DNA of 64,000 nt from Selaginella tamariscina (GCA_003024785.1 PUQB01000523.1:1-64000); one strand, 5' to 3'. Positions 1 through 12,619 are shown, numbered from the stretch's first letter. Made by a program: numbers and translations. The notes: a model not told the origin generated them from the letters alone.

Positions 1-4
1 AATA

Positions 5-401
5 GAACCGTAGGTGATACAAGGCATTGAATAGAGGCCCAATTCATTGATTATCCGCAAACATCAAAGACTTTGCAACCCGTGGTTTTTGCAATGTTCA
101 AAAATAAATTATTAAAGTAACAACTTGACTACAAACATTCCTGAGAAAAAAAGAAACTGTAGCAGCTACATGCACTTGTTCTTAGAGAGTTTTCATTGAA
201 GACAAAAAATATATCTATATATAGTGAGACAACACATAGACCCATGTTTACCTCTCTTGAGTCTTTGGCCTCCCTCTCAGGTATCTCAAATAGCTTCGAA
301 CCTTAGGTGATGCAAGGCATTGAATAGAGGCCCAATTCATTGATTATCCCATCAAACATCAGAGACTTGCAACCCGTGATTTTTGCAATGTTCAAAAATG
401 T
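5..401. repeat. Imperfect direct repeat, about 105 bp, two copies
   Basis: Positions 5-109 and 298-401 are near-identical direct copies (both contain ggcattgaatagaggccc followed by a cattgattatcc stretch and the gcaatgttcaaaaat end). The roughly 190 bp between them is unique AT-rich sequence. The copies lie at the minus-strand 3' end of the decayed coding remnants that follow. They may be a local duplication. I see no terminal features of a transposon. Confidence 0.75.
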
Positions 402-584
402 GCCAAACATATTGAGATGAATGTGAAAATCTCCACAAACAAGCCTCCTAGATGCAACATTCATGGTGTTCATGAGCTTTTGCCATTATGCAAGTAATCC
501 TAGTCATGTAAACTAGAGACTCCAACCATTGTTGCAACCCCAAACCAAAGTTCTGAAAACCCTAAGGAACTCTATAGTTTGAAG

Positions 585-1008
585 TCAATCTTGTGAGATC
601 ATCAACATGCATTTTCTCCTACAGCTATCTCCATCTGATGCATGCCCTACCATTGGTCCAAGCACATTCCTCAAGTGCTTGTCCCAAAGAGATGCTAGTT
701 GTTCCCACTGTGAACATATCTCAAGTAAATTAAAGCTATTGCATGTCAATTGTATTGCATGAACAAGCCTTGGTAAATCTCTATGTAAGGATTCACCAGC
801 ACCACCCGACCATAAGTCGCAAACTGGCATCCTTTGAAAAGCGCGTTACTATGTTGTCATAACCGCTACTTCCAGTTCCAACTATCATAGTGAACTTTGA
901 AACACATGAATGGTTCTCTTTGTACCCACAAAAACCAACAAGAGTATCATCTTTGGCTAGCCACCTGATGCCTTTACAAATTGTTGTCTCATCCTTGAAA
1001 CTTGGCAA
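585..1008 (-). pseudogene. Unrecognised decayed coding block (two frames)
   Basis: On the minus strand two overlapping open stretches (1008 to 793 and 830 to 585) read as one protein-like segment broken by a frameshift. The first has a motif like LVGFCGYKENHSC and a glycine-rich GTGSSGYDNI stretch. The second has DLPRLVHAIQ, LASLWDKHLRNVLGPM and a charged end near DGDSRR-type residues. The style (conserved Trp, Cys and His, long helices) resembles the core of repeated plant or algal proteins of uncharacterised type, possibly a transposon-encoded protein, but I cannot name the family. It probably belongs with the blocks at 1367-1648 and about 2850-3010. Confidence 0.45.
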
Positions 1009-1366
1009 GGAATAGTCCCTTCTTCAAGCTGCAACTATTTTAATATGTTCCGGTAACTTGCTACACAAAGTTCTCTTCTCGGATTCCAACTTTGTATATT
1101 TGTGATGTGCTTGCAGTTATCTCTTTGTTGTAGATAAGCTTGGGCCAACAAGGTTCATCAAGAAAAAACTGCAAACTCTTGTTCCTCCCCACACACATAG
1201 AACTTCACATATCTCTTGAGTGTCACTACTCCATCTTTTACCAGTTGCTGGACGATTTAAATTCCGGACAACATCCTTTAAAAAAAAACCACAAGCTATC
1301 TATCTTATCAAGATTTCCAGAATCCCAAGCACACACCAAGTTCTTGTAGAACAAGTGTAGGTCGCC

Positions 1367-1648
1367 CTACCGAACAGCTTCTAACTGCTCATCTATGAAG
1401 CTTTGAGCTCGCACTTGAAGTGCAAGGACTCTCCTCTGAGAGAGAAAAAAATCACTCTTCAATTGCTTGTTTTCAGCAGCAAGAGTTTTTGCATACTCAA
1501 AACACTCAAATGATGTGAGGTAGTTGATTTGAATTTTGTCAAATGTTGATCTCTGACCTCTTGAAGGGATAGACTGCTCCTCTCTCTGCACATGCATCTT
1601 GAAGTTCAGTTCTTTGCATATTGACTCACATCTGCTACATTGGTACAT
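1367..1648 (-). pseudogene. Decayed exon with Cys-rich start and coiled-coil-like segment
   Basis: A 93-residue minus-strand frame starts with a Cys-x2-Cys pair (MYQCSRCESIC), followed by a His, then a basic stretch, then a helix rich in Lys, Gln, Leu and Glu (AAENKQLKSDF, VLALQVRAQSFIDEQ). Upstream on the same strand, about 2040-2160, a frame reads like LRKHVKSTPHADAVKCKC, also Cys/His-rich, so an N-terminal zinc-binding region is plausible. The pieces are separated by AT-rich stretches that may be introns or decay. No family recognised; a transposon-derived BED- or C2H2-type protein is one possibility. Confidence 0.4.
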
Positions 1649-2849
1649 AGGAAAACCCTAGCTGGACACCTGAGATTTGCCTTGCTTCACCATCTAGCTA
1701 CAAAGTCGCTTGTGTGTGATGCCTAAAGTACTAATTCCCATCATGCAAATTGTCATCTAGGAAAGGTTTTAAGTCTATGACACGTCTCCCATATTGATAG
1801 CTTCCTTACCAATATCCTTAGCATAAACTTTTTATTTCATGTGTATTTTGTGTTTTTTGTAATATCCTCACTCACTATTGTTGGCATCATTATGATCTCT
1901 TTGGTCATCAACTTTCAGTTTTCCAGATCGTTCACTTAGAATAAAATAATAATAAAATAAATATTAATAATGATTTCAAAAAGAAAAAGAAAAAAGGTTA
2001 ACAAAAAAAAACTCACCTTTCTTAAGTTAGCTCAATATTGTGTTTCTAGTTGATGCCACAGCTTGAGTTTTCAAAGATGGCCTACAAACCTGTTTTGGTT
2101 GGCATTTACACTTCACAGCATCTGCATGGGGAGTGGATTTCACATGTTTTCTAAGATTGTGTGTAATGTTTCCTGTGAAATTTATCCATGAATAAAATAT
2201 TGAAAAAAAGTAAAATAATTACCTCCTAAAGGAAATAGTTTGATTGTAATAGCGCAAGTATCACATATAACATGTATTGTATCAATATTGTTGTAGCCTC
2301 CAAGCTTTCTTCATAGAAGGAGAATGAATCTCCACTATCTTTCATGTAGTTGACAACCTCGTTGCTTATTCACTTGGCTTCTAATTATTGCATCTAAAAA
2401 TTTAAAAAATAAATAAATAAAATAAGAAAACAAAATAAATTGAGTAAGTAAAAGACTATTGTAATTTGAACAAAATTTTTACCTCCCCATGTAGCCATGC
2501 TTTCTTTTGCCGTTCGAGAATTGTAATTTTTTTGTGTTTGATGATCTCAAGTGGGCTTTAAAGTTGTAAAGCATAGCCTATTCCCTTCATAGCATCACAC
2601 TTGCCATAGGAACTTTACCTCACCATTCACATCTTTAGAGGCAAGTTGGAATTTATCCAAAAAACCAACACCTTTCCGAGACTCACTTAAGCGATGCATT
2701 TACACATCCATGTCTTTATATCGAACGCCTTGTAACAAGTTTGGATTGTAGCCCAAAAATTATTTAAACAAGTCACACACGTCTCAACTGCAAAAAATAT
2801 TTACCTAAGATTCTCAGCTATTTCTTATCATTTACAACATCATTTGCTT

Positions 2850-3010
2850 CATCCTTAAGAACAAGAACATCGCCTGCTAGTTCACTTGCAACTCCAAATG
2901 CTAGTGCACTTGCAGCTTCAGATGTTCTAAGTAACTCATGATCCCCAAGAGCTAGATTTTGTCTTCATCAATCTTTGCTCTAATATCCAACATCCTTGGG
3001 CACTCTCACA
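2850..3010 (-). pseudogene. Decayed exon shared with 17223-17417
   Basis: The minus strand encodes a segment with LALGDHELLR and ASALAFGVASELAGD-like residues, matching the cleaner plus-strand copy at 17223-17417. In this copy the frame is broken near its start and end. It is followed downstream (leftward) by a second conserved segment containing YNPNLLQGVRYKDMDV. The segment lies inside the left arm of the large inverted duplication, which explains the second copy. Function unknown. Confidence 0.5.
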
Positions 3011-4199
3011 TACCCAATTTTCTCTCTAGAATCGTTTGAAATCACAAACATTGTGATCCTTCCACTCCATATTCACCCCACCCTACACCAAAAACCATGG
3101 TACTCATAATGTTCATCCACACTTAGCCACACAAAAACCCTAGTACCATATTGTTCATTCATAGATCAATCTTAAAAAATCATGTATCCCTAATGGAAAA
3201 AATAAAAAAATTTACAAATTAATTATGCGTTTACATTTTTATAAAAATTCATTAAAAAAAACCCATCATGTGCACACACATGGTAATTTAGTAAAAAAAA
3301 AGTGAACTCCCTAAACAATAGCCACCTTAAATCTTAAATCCATGTGGCATTATTGGGCTGATTAAACTCCATCAATATTCATTTTAAATCTTAAACCCAC
3401 GTGGCATTATTATAGTCACATGGGTCATATATGATCATAATGGCATACATGGCATGGATGTTTAGGGATAAACTCATTATATTAGGTTCAAGATTTAACT
3501 TTAGTTAAGGATTTTGGTTAAAAGTTCAACTTGGTCATGTTATTTGCATGCATGGGTAAACCTAAGAGCCACTAACTTAAAAATAAATTCACTAGGTTAA
3601 TGGGGGATTTAGGTTAAAGATAAACTCACAAGGTCAATGATGACAAATGGGAGATTCAATTTAAAAATAAATTCATTAGGTTAAGAATAACAGTCTAACT
3701 TAGAAATAAATTTAAGGGCTATTAAATATAAGTTAACCTTTCAAACTTGAAGGTTAAGGATCCAACTTATAATTGGGTTAAGATCGCAATGATTAAATTA
3801 GGGTAATTTAATTTAACTACAAACTTAATTTGTGTCACATTCACACCGATTTAATTTAATATCAAAATTAGAAACACATTAGCACATGTTTAATTTAAAG
3901 GGTTAATATTGTTAATTTGCATTCACACAAAGAAGCATTAAATTAAATTCAACAAATTTAATCAAATTAAATTAAACAGAACCAAACTTAGGGATTCACT
4001 CGTCGTTGAGGGCCTGAAAACTCAAAAAAGTTGGTGAAACAAAGAAAGCATAAAAGAAAAGCAAAGGACTTATAGATATTGAACAAGTTTTTGATACATT
4101 TTAACTCCAGTTTCTTCATCATGAACATAAGGATTTTCAGCTTGTGGAGGCTAAACTTGACTAGCTTGCTAAGCTTGCTTGGCTTCATGGATAGCTTGG

Positions 4200-4840
4200 A
4201 GCTCTTCTTCAACATCTGTATCTCCCACATCTATTAAATAGTTGTGGAACAAACAAGTTGCGTAGGCAATATCTGTAACTGGTGACATTTTCATCTCCTG
4301 CTTGAAGAGACCAAACTTATTTATAAGAAAACAACGAAAAAATCATCAAAACCAGAAAGAAAAAAAATGGAAATCTTTACTTTTTAGAAGAGCAAACAAG
4401 CAGTCCACCAAATCTCTTGCAGCTGAAAGCTCGTAGTTGAAGATCTATGTCATTTTGATGTTTGCTGGCTTACAAAATGGAGTCATGATGATGGTTGAGT
4501 AGGGATAACCTTTGTCACCCGAGGAGATATGGAGGTACATCGACATATTGATTATGAGGAAGTCTGATCCCTTTCAAAGGCTTTCAAAGAACATCTGCAC
4601 AATCATGGAAGTTCAGCTTTCTCCGATAAATTTATGTACTTAAGACCGTTTCACAACTTGTATATGGTGCAGCCCAGTGGAAGAGCCCTCCTGTAGTTTG
4701 TATCCTGTTTTACAAGCTGGGGATGCAAGAGCTGCAAGGTCGTTGAAAGTTTTTTTGTCTATCCTCAACAACCTCATCCATCTAGTATCATCGTACAGTA
4801 CGAAGTAGTTGAACCAAACAATTGAGCGAGGCTTCACCCA
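4200..4840 (-). pseudogene. PIF/Harbinger transposase remnant (DDE_Tnp_4 type)
   Basis: The minus strand begins near 4837 with MKPRSIVWFNYFVLYDDTRW and LLRIDKKTFNDL, the N-terminal helical segment of plant Harbinger transposases. The C-terminal end lies at about 4330-4200: FGLFKQEMKMSPVTDIAYAT, then CLFHNYLIDVGDTDVEEEL, the usual His-Asn motif and acidic tail. The DDE core between them is mostly missing or frameshifted, so the gene is dead. The same C-terminal end is kept at about 15710-15850 in the right arm. HARBI1-type enzymes cut and rejoin DNA at 3-bp targets together with a SANT/Myb partner. Confidence 0.7.
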
Positions 4841-5099
4841 CCATTGCCGATCAGGATGCAGTTCGTATTTGTTGACAGAATCGTGGTCAAAATCCAGGAA
4901 GTTTGCCCAAAGTCCTCAGCTGCATCAGCTTCTGCGCTTTAAAAATCATTGTTGAAGTTGCCTTAGTCTCCCTACATATCTTCTTCTTGCTTGTTGGACA
5001 ACAACCTGCTGCATATGAAGGAAAACTTGCCTCAAAGTGAGAAGCAAAATGATCCAGATTTGATCCATCTGTGAAGCATCAGAGTTATGAGAGAATTCA

Positions 5100-6110
5100 T
5101 AACATTCGTTGAGCTTACTTTGAGCTTGACTTGAGTTCAACTGGAACTTTACCAAGCTAGCTTAGGTACGGTTCCTGACATTGTAGAGAAAACTTATGAG
5201 TCCCGTAATAAATAAAACACAATTCATTCAAACAGAAGAGAAAAAACATAAACAAAAAAAAAATATGAATGCATGACCTTGATAAGCTTGGAAAGAGGCC
5301 AGGTCCAAGTTCTCCCAAAGATACTACAAAATGAGCACTAATCAGTAATCACGTAAAAAACAACAACTGGAACTTACTTGATCTAATTGGAGGGACTGGG
5401 ATGGTTGAATGAAAGGCTTGAACAAAAGCTACAAAGTTGGCATTTAGAGCTGTAGCTGCTTCCCTCTCTGTCTGAAGACGCTCCCTCTCGATGCTCGCCA
5501 TCTCTTTCATGTACTCCTTTTCTACTTCCAGACTCTTTGCATCAGTTCCTTTGTCAGATCAACGAAAGTCTTCATCGCTTCTCCTATATCACTTCTGCGG
5601 GCTCGTTTTTTAGCCAGCCAGAAGAACCCAATTCTCGATCTCCATGCACTCATTCTTGACGTTCAGTCTCCAGAGGATCAAAGGAAGTCGTCTCATCCAT
5701 GAACTCAACTTGCTCCTTGTTCCCCTTCTGTTTTTCTCTTGGATGAGTTTTCTTTGCTGGTATCTAGGACGTATCCCACCGAGGACCTCTTCAAGATCAT
5801 CAAACAACTTTTGGTCCATGGATGGAAGCTTCGCCAAAGTCCTCTCTTTGTTGATCATGTGAAGTACTCAACAACACCATGCTGCTGTCATGGTCCTTGA
5901 TTTTCTTAAAGACGGCTTGAAGATTGTCCCACATCGTTTTGACGCTATCGTGGTCCCGATCAAAGCCAGTAGCAACCATTGTTGCCACTTGATGGTCTTC
6001 AGAATAGCTTTATCTCTCTTTGGAGGATTCAGTTTTGATCTTCTCCTGCAACTTGAGACAGCAAGTTCGCTTGTTCCCTGGTCCAATTTGGTTGTCGATC
6101 ACGAATAAGC
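5100..6110 (-). pseudogene. SANT/trihelix-like partner protein of Harbinger element, broken
   Basis: Minus-strand fragments contain NWTREQANLLSQV near 6070, then FDRDHDSVKTMWDNLQAVFK near 5940, the tryptophan-spaced helices of a SANT/trihelix DNA-binding domain. A long charged C-terminal region rich in Glu, Lys and Arg, with coiled-coil character, follows (EKEYMKEMASIERERLQTER near 5530-5470). Several frameshifts and stops break it. In PIF/Harbinger elements such a protein binds the transposon ends and brings the transposase to the nucleus. The whole gene except its edges is absent from the right-arm copy. Confidence 0.6.
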
Positions 6111-8118
6111 CTTTTTCTTTGGCTTGATGTAAAGTGAAAGCAATGCCTACATGCAATTAGAGGCTAGAACGGCAGTGGGAACTTTCTTCATTTCCATGGC
6201 GCCCCCAATCTCCTCGGTGCATAGATCCCACTCCACCCCAATGAAACCTAACGAACTTAATCGTGTTCCCTAGCACAATTAGAAAAATTAACTTTTTTAT
6301 GTTGAAAAAAAGTTAATGGTTAGCCGTTAAGTTTAGTTTTTGGTGTGAATGGAAAATCATTAAATTAGAGCTTTTAAATTAGTGCAATTAAAACTTTAAT
6401 TTAATCACACTGGTGTGAACATTCATTAAAAAAAATAGGTTAATTAAGCTAATTTATTGCTGATGGGGTCCTTTAATAAATTATTATTAAATAATTAGGC
6501 CCATCAACGATGGGCATGTATACTAGTTATTGTAAGAAGTTTCAATTACACTTTTTAATATAGAATAAATAAACTTCAAAATAATGTAATATAACAAATT
6601 ATAATATGTATCACAAGATTTAAAACGTGATAATGCCTGTGTAGTGTTTACATAGTAATTTTGTAGTGCTTGTTGTGTTGCATTAAATGTTTTTAAAATA
6701 TTTCAAAGCATATTATAATATCAACATGGTTATAAATATATTATTTAAAGTATTAATAAAGTGATAATGACATCTTGATTATAAATAAGTTTCTTTACTG
6801 ACCAAGCGCAATCACTTAAGACTTAAGGAGTAACAACATAATTGATGATCCATGTTAGAATTACTAAAATGTATATAAATTTTTTTATTAACATTCCATA
6901 ATAAGATTTACATATTTAAATTTAGATTCAGATTGAGATTTGTATTCATATTTTACAAGTACTTCCTTCCAAAAGCACTCATTAATGTTCACATATACAT
7001 TTATAAATATATTATATATGTATTTATATACAATATATATATATATTATTATTTTGGATAAAATTGAGCATATCAACTTATCTAAATCAATATTGTTATG
7101 TATATATAATTTTTTTATCTCTCACTCACATACACAAACACACACATGTTGAACCTCCAAGATCTCGTACCTTTGTTGTTTTAGATAGAATTCCACAATG
7201 CCATTGAATATGTTCAAAGTCAATAAATATGTATATATATAAATATCTTTCACACACATGCACACACACTATCTAACCTATAAGATCTTGTACCTTTGAT
7301 GTTTTAGATAAAATCTTGTATATCAACATGTCCAAAATTAATAAATATATATTGTACTTTTGATGTTTTGGATAAAATCCTGCATATTAACATATCCAAA
7401 ATTAATAAATATGTATATATATAAATTTCTCTCATACACACACTGCACTTACGAGATCTCACAAATTTGTATATGTTACACATAATATATATGCAACATA
7501 CACAAACAACCTATCACATTATATACATATATATTAAAAAGAAAAACTTGTCAATATGCATATGCATTTATGTGTGTGTGCATAAAGAATAATCCCATTG
7601 CATAATGTGTATGTTGTGAGCAGTCATATGTGTTTTCAAGCGATGATTTACTAAAGTTGCATGTTAAGAACGTGTGTGAGAGAGAAAAGAGAGTTTTTAT
7701 CAAAAGATGGAGTGAAATAAAAAAATACCCACACACATGAACATGCACCTTGTGTATATGTCACATACATATATACAACCAGTATATATATAAATAAGCA
7801 TTGCATATAATTATGTGGCATGTATACATATATATAATATATAATTAAACTATATTAATGTTTATTCATAAATAAAATACAAAAAATAAAGAGAAAGATA
7901 TATATACAGTTTTTATAATACATGTGAACATATATATATATACTTTTAAACTTGGAATCAGAACTTAAAAGAAAATCTATTTTAGAAATAAAAACTTACT
8001 TTTTAATAAAATGTTACATCATGTAACAGTTTTAAATTTATTACCCAATCTACCTCATGTTTATGCACAAACATCTTACATTATCATGCATGCGCCCTTA
8101 ATACCTTCAGATGCCGTA

Positions 8119-9430
8119 GTTGTGTACTCTTGTTTAATATTGATTTGTCAAATGACTTACCAATTACTGACGAACTTAACATGTTATCACTAGGTCCTCC
8201 TACGACCTTCCCTCTCCATTTGCCCTACCTTTGGCAGCACATGTTAGGGTGTTGGAAGCAAGGATGCTCCTCTCATGCCTTCTGCCTCCTACTTTTTCGT
8301 GCATGACAATAACCTGAGTAACAAGGGAGTAATTGGTGGAGCATAGAGCGCCCAAGAGGTTCAATGTGCATTCCTTAAAGACATACAAAGAGAGTTGGAA
8401 CGCTTGGAGTTGTCAAGCCATGGAGGCCAGGCAAACCTTTGTGAATCTAATTTGTGCATATCTTGGGAGCTCAACCTAGAAACCTGTGATAGACTCAATG
8501 GAAGTCTATCCAAGTAAAGACCCCACATAAAGACTTTGAACATCCAAATAGATAAACAAGTCACGACGAGTACCAATGGGACCAAGATGTTTAACCTTGG
8601 GCATCATAAGGAGGTGCCTGCCACCAGCTTAGGGCGTCGGAGCACTTTGGATATACATTCATCATAGTCAAACCCTGCCATGTAAGATCATATTTCTTCA
8701 TCTGATCTAAGTCATAGTCGGGTCTTCTAATCATGTGAGGACAACAGCTATTGCTCTCTTGCAAGTGCTACTCACATCACTGGTGGCTCTTTCCCCTCTG
8801 TCTCTAGACCTTCAATATCCTATTGCCATGGAAGGAAGAACCGTGATGTTATGACAAAACTAGGACGCCGACCGAAAGATACCACTTAAGGTGGCAACCT
8901 CTCATGTAGACCAGACCCGAGCTACACAAGCAATTACATGAGTTTTTTTGTCACTGATAAATCCATGTTATGTCCAACTATAATAGAGAGCGGATTGGAT
9001 ATTCCCACAGTAAACACAATAATAGTAGAAAATGTGCATATGCCTCTCAACTAGCAATAATCACTCAATATTCCTTTGTAGTCGCCACAAATGGTGGCCA
9101 AGTGTGGACGAATGTGATTGCTAGGGCGTTGTTGCTAATGCCCACTTCCTTACTTACGCTGGAGGATTGAATGATAATTGGGTTGTCTGTGCCTTTCAAA
9201 TGATGTTCGTTTAGAGGAGTGCTTTCTCTGGGTCGTCTACCTGTCAAATTCCTAGACAATACAAGGGTCCATTATGAGGAGTGGAATAAGAACGCCGCGC
9301 CGCCAAACATGGGATTGTATGGAATAGACAAATGAGAAGGGAAACGATCGTTCGACAACTAGTATAGGGCAAAGGTCACAACCATATGCTAGTAGAGCAT
9401 GTGGGACTACCGTCTTTAGATTGGAGAGGT
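8119..9430. other. Unrecognised, less AT-rich stretch in the inverted-repeat spacer
   Basis: This stretch is visibly richer in G and C than its surroundings. It has short open frames on both strands (for example 8361-8585 minus, 8970-9170 plus) but none with recognisable motifs and none long enough to trust. It may be the remnant of a gene or transposon that decayed long ago. Confidence 0.4.
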
Positions 9431-10560
9431 ATTTGAATGAAATGAGAAATACAATAAATTTAAATTTAATTAATTATAAGCCACGAGATGGCAGAGAACA
9501 GAAGTAATGAAAGTTCCTCCCCAACCTCAACACATATATAATCATATAATCTATTAACATTAAACTTCCTGCTGTGATAATGATAAAGGGAACTGATATA
9601 CCTGAACAGACAAAAGCTAGTTAAATATGCTATAAACTAAGTGTCTCAATTAATATTTAACTTATTTACTTCCACATATGAATCCCTTAGGAACATGCCT
9701 ACCACATTTCTTAGGAATCTGAGATTGTAGAAATATCACTAACATTAATAACATGTCAAACTAGCAGGTTTTGTGAGGAGGTTAACGAAGATGGTCCCAT
9801 TTGTATATATACATATTAAGTGATGAAGTCATGTGGATATATTATAATATATACTTGTATATTATAATATATTAATATAGACAAAGAACTGATATGATTA
9901 TATACACATATAATCGCATATAGTACTACTATAAACAGGTTGACTTGTGAATTCTCAAATAAGTTATAGTTAAATTTAAATTATATTTATACATATATGA
10001 TTATTAATTAGCTTCTTGTTGATATAAACATATATATTTACTTTTATAAATGGGAATAATGTAATTTAATATATCTCTAGTAAATATATCAATTAATGAC
10101 ATTATTTTAACCGTTAATAATATTGTTTTAGTTGTTCTATACATAAGTAGATACTTGATGTTTGAAAGGCTTAAGTATATCTTAATTAAACGGTTTAAAT
10201 TTTATTTCGTATATATAAATATGAATGTATAAATATAAGAAACTAACGTCAAATTAAGTGCTAATTCTGCATTTTAGTAAGTAGTTGATTCACGAGCTTT
10301 TAATTAGAATTTACAGGCGTTTCATGCTTAAAATATTCTACCTGTCCAACATAGCTGATGCATTTCAGATCAATTTTAGTGTTATTATAGCAATAGTCAA
10401 CTATGGATCTGCCCCAAAAGTTATAAAACCATACTAGCCAGCTAGTGTTGTCGGTCACATGCTTTTTTTATTGTAATGTCACATCTTAATAGTGATCTAC
10501 AGACTGCCCATACTAGCTGGGCTGTCACAACTAATTCGCAATTACGTAAACATGTTTTGG
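9431..10560. other. AT-rich intergenic sequence
   Basis: No coding frame, repeat structure or element end was found here apart from general AT richness and short TA-rich runs. The last 60 bases are the likely proximal promoter of the gene that starts at 10626; a TATA-like tataagtaga lies near 10570. Confidence 0.5.
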
Positions 10561-10625
10561 TTGGTTAGTATAAGTAGACAATGTATAAGTCTCTTCACAA
10601 TTCTTTTATCACCATCAAGCAGAAA

Positions 10626-11244
10626 ATGGAGTTCAGCCTATCTCATCTCCTCCTACTTCTAGCTCTCCTTGCTTCAGTGCATGGAGAAATCCAAGAGTTT
10701 GTTGAAGATCAGAATATTACCACTACCTATGCAGGTGATATATTATCTGGGTACTATTTTAATATAGAAGATCAATGACTAAAGTTTTATTTTATGCAGG
10801 CGATGGGAAGCTGAGAGGAGAGGATCTCTTTGCTAATGTGGAATTTACTATCTTACTGGGCCTGGGTATCTGGAAGTGAGGAATTCTTGGCTGGGATGGG
10901 GGAAATGGGTACCTAGCATCAGCGATCGTAGCACAGAAATTTCATCTCCGGATGGAATGCAACTTACTGCATGGGGTGAAACCCACGTTACTGCAACCGG
11001 TAGGCAGTCATCACCATCAGGATGCCAAGGCACGTTTGATCTCTACTTCAATGGTAATAGTCGAGTAGTTTATGTCTACTTTACTACCACTTTCATGGGG
11101 ACTCCTGACTCCAGGATAGAGGTCTTTGATAGTAACTTCAGAGTGAAAGCGGTGGTGGTTGGTATGTCCAGCATTCATATAACTTTGTACATAGAGTACA
11201 TTGGAGAACACATGTTGCATGAAATCTACAAGTACATAAGATGA
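10626..11244 (+). CDS. Secreted aegerolysin-like protein (two-exon model)
   Basis: Exon 1 (10626-10734) starts at an ATG followed by a textbook signal peptide: short polar start, then a leucine-rich core ending near LASVHG. The main exon carries aegerolysin-family features: NSWLGWGKW (the usual SWGK strand), EISSPDGMQL, then ATGRQSSPSGCQGTFDLYF, matching the family's GR...GT-GTFD motif. An intron of 142 bp (GT at 10735, AG at 10875-10876) keeps the frame and gives 158 residues, near the family's usual 130-150 plus a signal peptide. A nearer AG at 10798-10799, with a better pyrimidine tract, would keep an extra beta-strand-like segment (GYLEVRNSW) but needs a 1-base shift, so this copy may be damaged. 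The C-terminus after about 11162 (G|GTATGT) could be intronic. Aegerolysins are small lipid-binding proteins, in fungi often partners of MACPF pore formers. No MACPF gene is seen here. Family assignment is by motif reading only. Confidence 0.6.
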
Positions 11245-11580
11245 TATCTTACCTGAATAAAAAATAATGCATCTTGTTATTTCTACAAAAAAAATATAAA
11301 TACATATTACTGCAATTCTGAAATTCAGCCATTGGGCATAGATAAACATCAAGACATGTGTTCACAGCACAAGCTCTATGATGTCTTTAAACAATTTAAG
11401 GAGATCTATGAAACAATTTAAGGACATCTATGATTAAAATTTCATGGCAAAATCACGTTGTAGTTCTTTTAAAGCTATAGACAAGGACACCTATGTTGTT
11501 TCCTATAGCTTTTGCCTCTAAATCACTTGTCCTACTATTACATCCTTGTCCTGATTTTCATTAAGAGTCTGATACTTATC

Positions 11581-11622
<42 letters not shown>

Positions 11623-12380
11623 GATGCGGATATATTAAATATAAATTAAAAAGCGTTGAATATAGATAAGTTTAATATAAGGGTACTCCGCTGTTACACG
11701 TAATCCGATGTGTCACTCAAATTTCGATAAACGCTTTATTTTATTTATGAAAGATATTAAATTCCGATGTCAGGCCCACAGCATACAAAGACACTCTTCA
11801 GCCTTTCGAGACAGTCCACGAAGACTCTGTCTTTTAACTGTTGTATATGACATTGAAAACGATATAAAAGATTATATATAAATTTTGATAGTTATGTTTT
11901 TGTATTACAATTTCTTTAATTACGTTTTAGTGGTTTTACCTAAACCTCGTAAACCCTGCTCGGATGTCCAGAAAATTGCTTTCATGAATTGTTTATGTGT
12001 TTTGTTATATATTTAGATACTCAATAAATGCTATATGTTAAAAGTGTAACCTTAATTAGGGTTATTAAGAAATCCGAACAGCGGTAGAGCTCTATTGCTG
12101 CTCTGTGCTGATCCACCTGTATCTCCAACAATTGTACTTGTTATAGTCTAGTTTATATTTCTGTTAAATATTAACTAAACGCACACTAATTAGTTAAAAC
12201 ATTTAACTTGAAATGATAAAGATTTGTTTCTCTCACGCACACAAACACGTGTGTGTGAAAAAACTTTGTGACTTGAATTAATTACTATAGAATTTTTTCT
12301 TAAAGAAATATATATCTAAATAGATATAGTAACAATGTTTTTAATATTTATCTTGTTTTAGTTTTCTTAGTTTATGCACT
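11245..12380. other. AT-rich gap with (TA)n run and possible MITE
   Basis: No gene seen. A (TA)n tract lies at about 11586-11619. A stretch from about 11685 to 12090 begins with actccgctgtt and ends with the inverted aacagcggta, which could be a small inverted-repeat element. The matching ends are short, so this is only a suggestion. Confidence 0.3.
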
Positions 12381-12619
12381 AAAAATGTTATGTAATCTTT
12401 GTGGAGCTCTTACGGAAGTGATCTTTGTGGTCACAGTTTACAAGCGTTGTGCGCGCAGGTGTGGTGTGAGAGAGACTTGTTATTCATTTGGAAAGATAGC
12501 TAATATTTTATTCTATATTTTAAACATGAAGTCTAAACTGTTTGTTTTTAAGTTAAACATAAAATTCTACCGAATCTTAATAACAATGTACATATTGTTT
12601 GGATTTCAATCTCTGCATT

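Larger units (their letters stand above)
3840..6419 (-). mobile_element. PIF/Harbinger-like DNA transposon, decayed autonomous copy
   Basis: About 2.6 kb bounded by inverted ends of the type TTCACAC...TTTAATT (3840-3857 and, inverted, 6398-6419). Inside, on the minus strand, are the two genes typical of the superfamily: a transposase remnant (4200-4840) and a SANT/trihelix-like protein remnant (5100-6110). A shorter derivative with the same ends sits in the opposite arm at 15378-16224. Target duplication not resolved. All coding is broken, so the copy is inactive. Confidence 0.65.
2545..8118 (-). repeat. Left arm of a large inverted duplication
   Basis: Read on the minus strand, this arm matches 13669-17687 almost throughout: the edge motif gatgccgta, the tail gggcgcatgcatgataat, the Harbinger element, the AT-rich microsatellite stretches near 6.9-7.9 kb, the gtttatccttaac-type degenerate repeats near 3.4-3.8 kb, and the coding remnant near 2.9 kb. 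Homology stops at about 8118 on the inner side and about 2545 on the outer side. The arm is about 5.6 kb; the extra length over the right arm is one block at 4393-6158. From 6.4 to 8.1 kb it holds no gene, only AT-rich and CA/TA-rich sequence. Confidence 0.85.

Noticed and set aside
6888-7152. Open frames rich in Ile, Tyr, His and Thr on both strands
   Set aside because: They are translations of TA- and CA-rich microsatellite sequence and occur in mirror form in the other arm (14589-14855).
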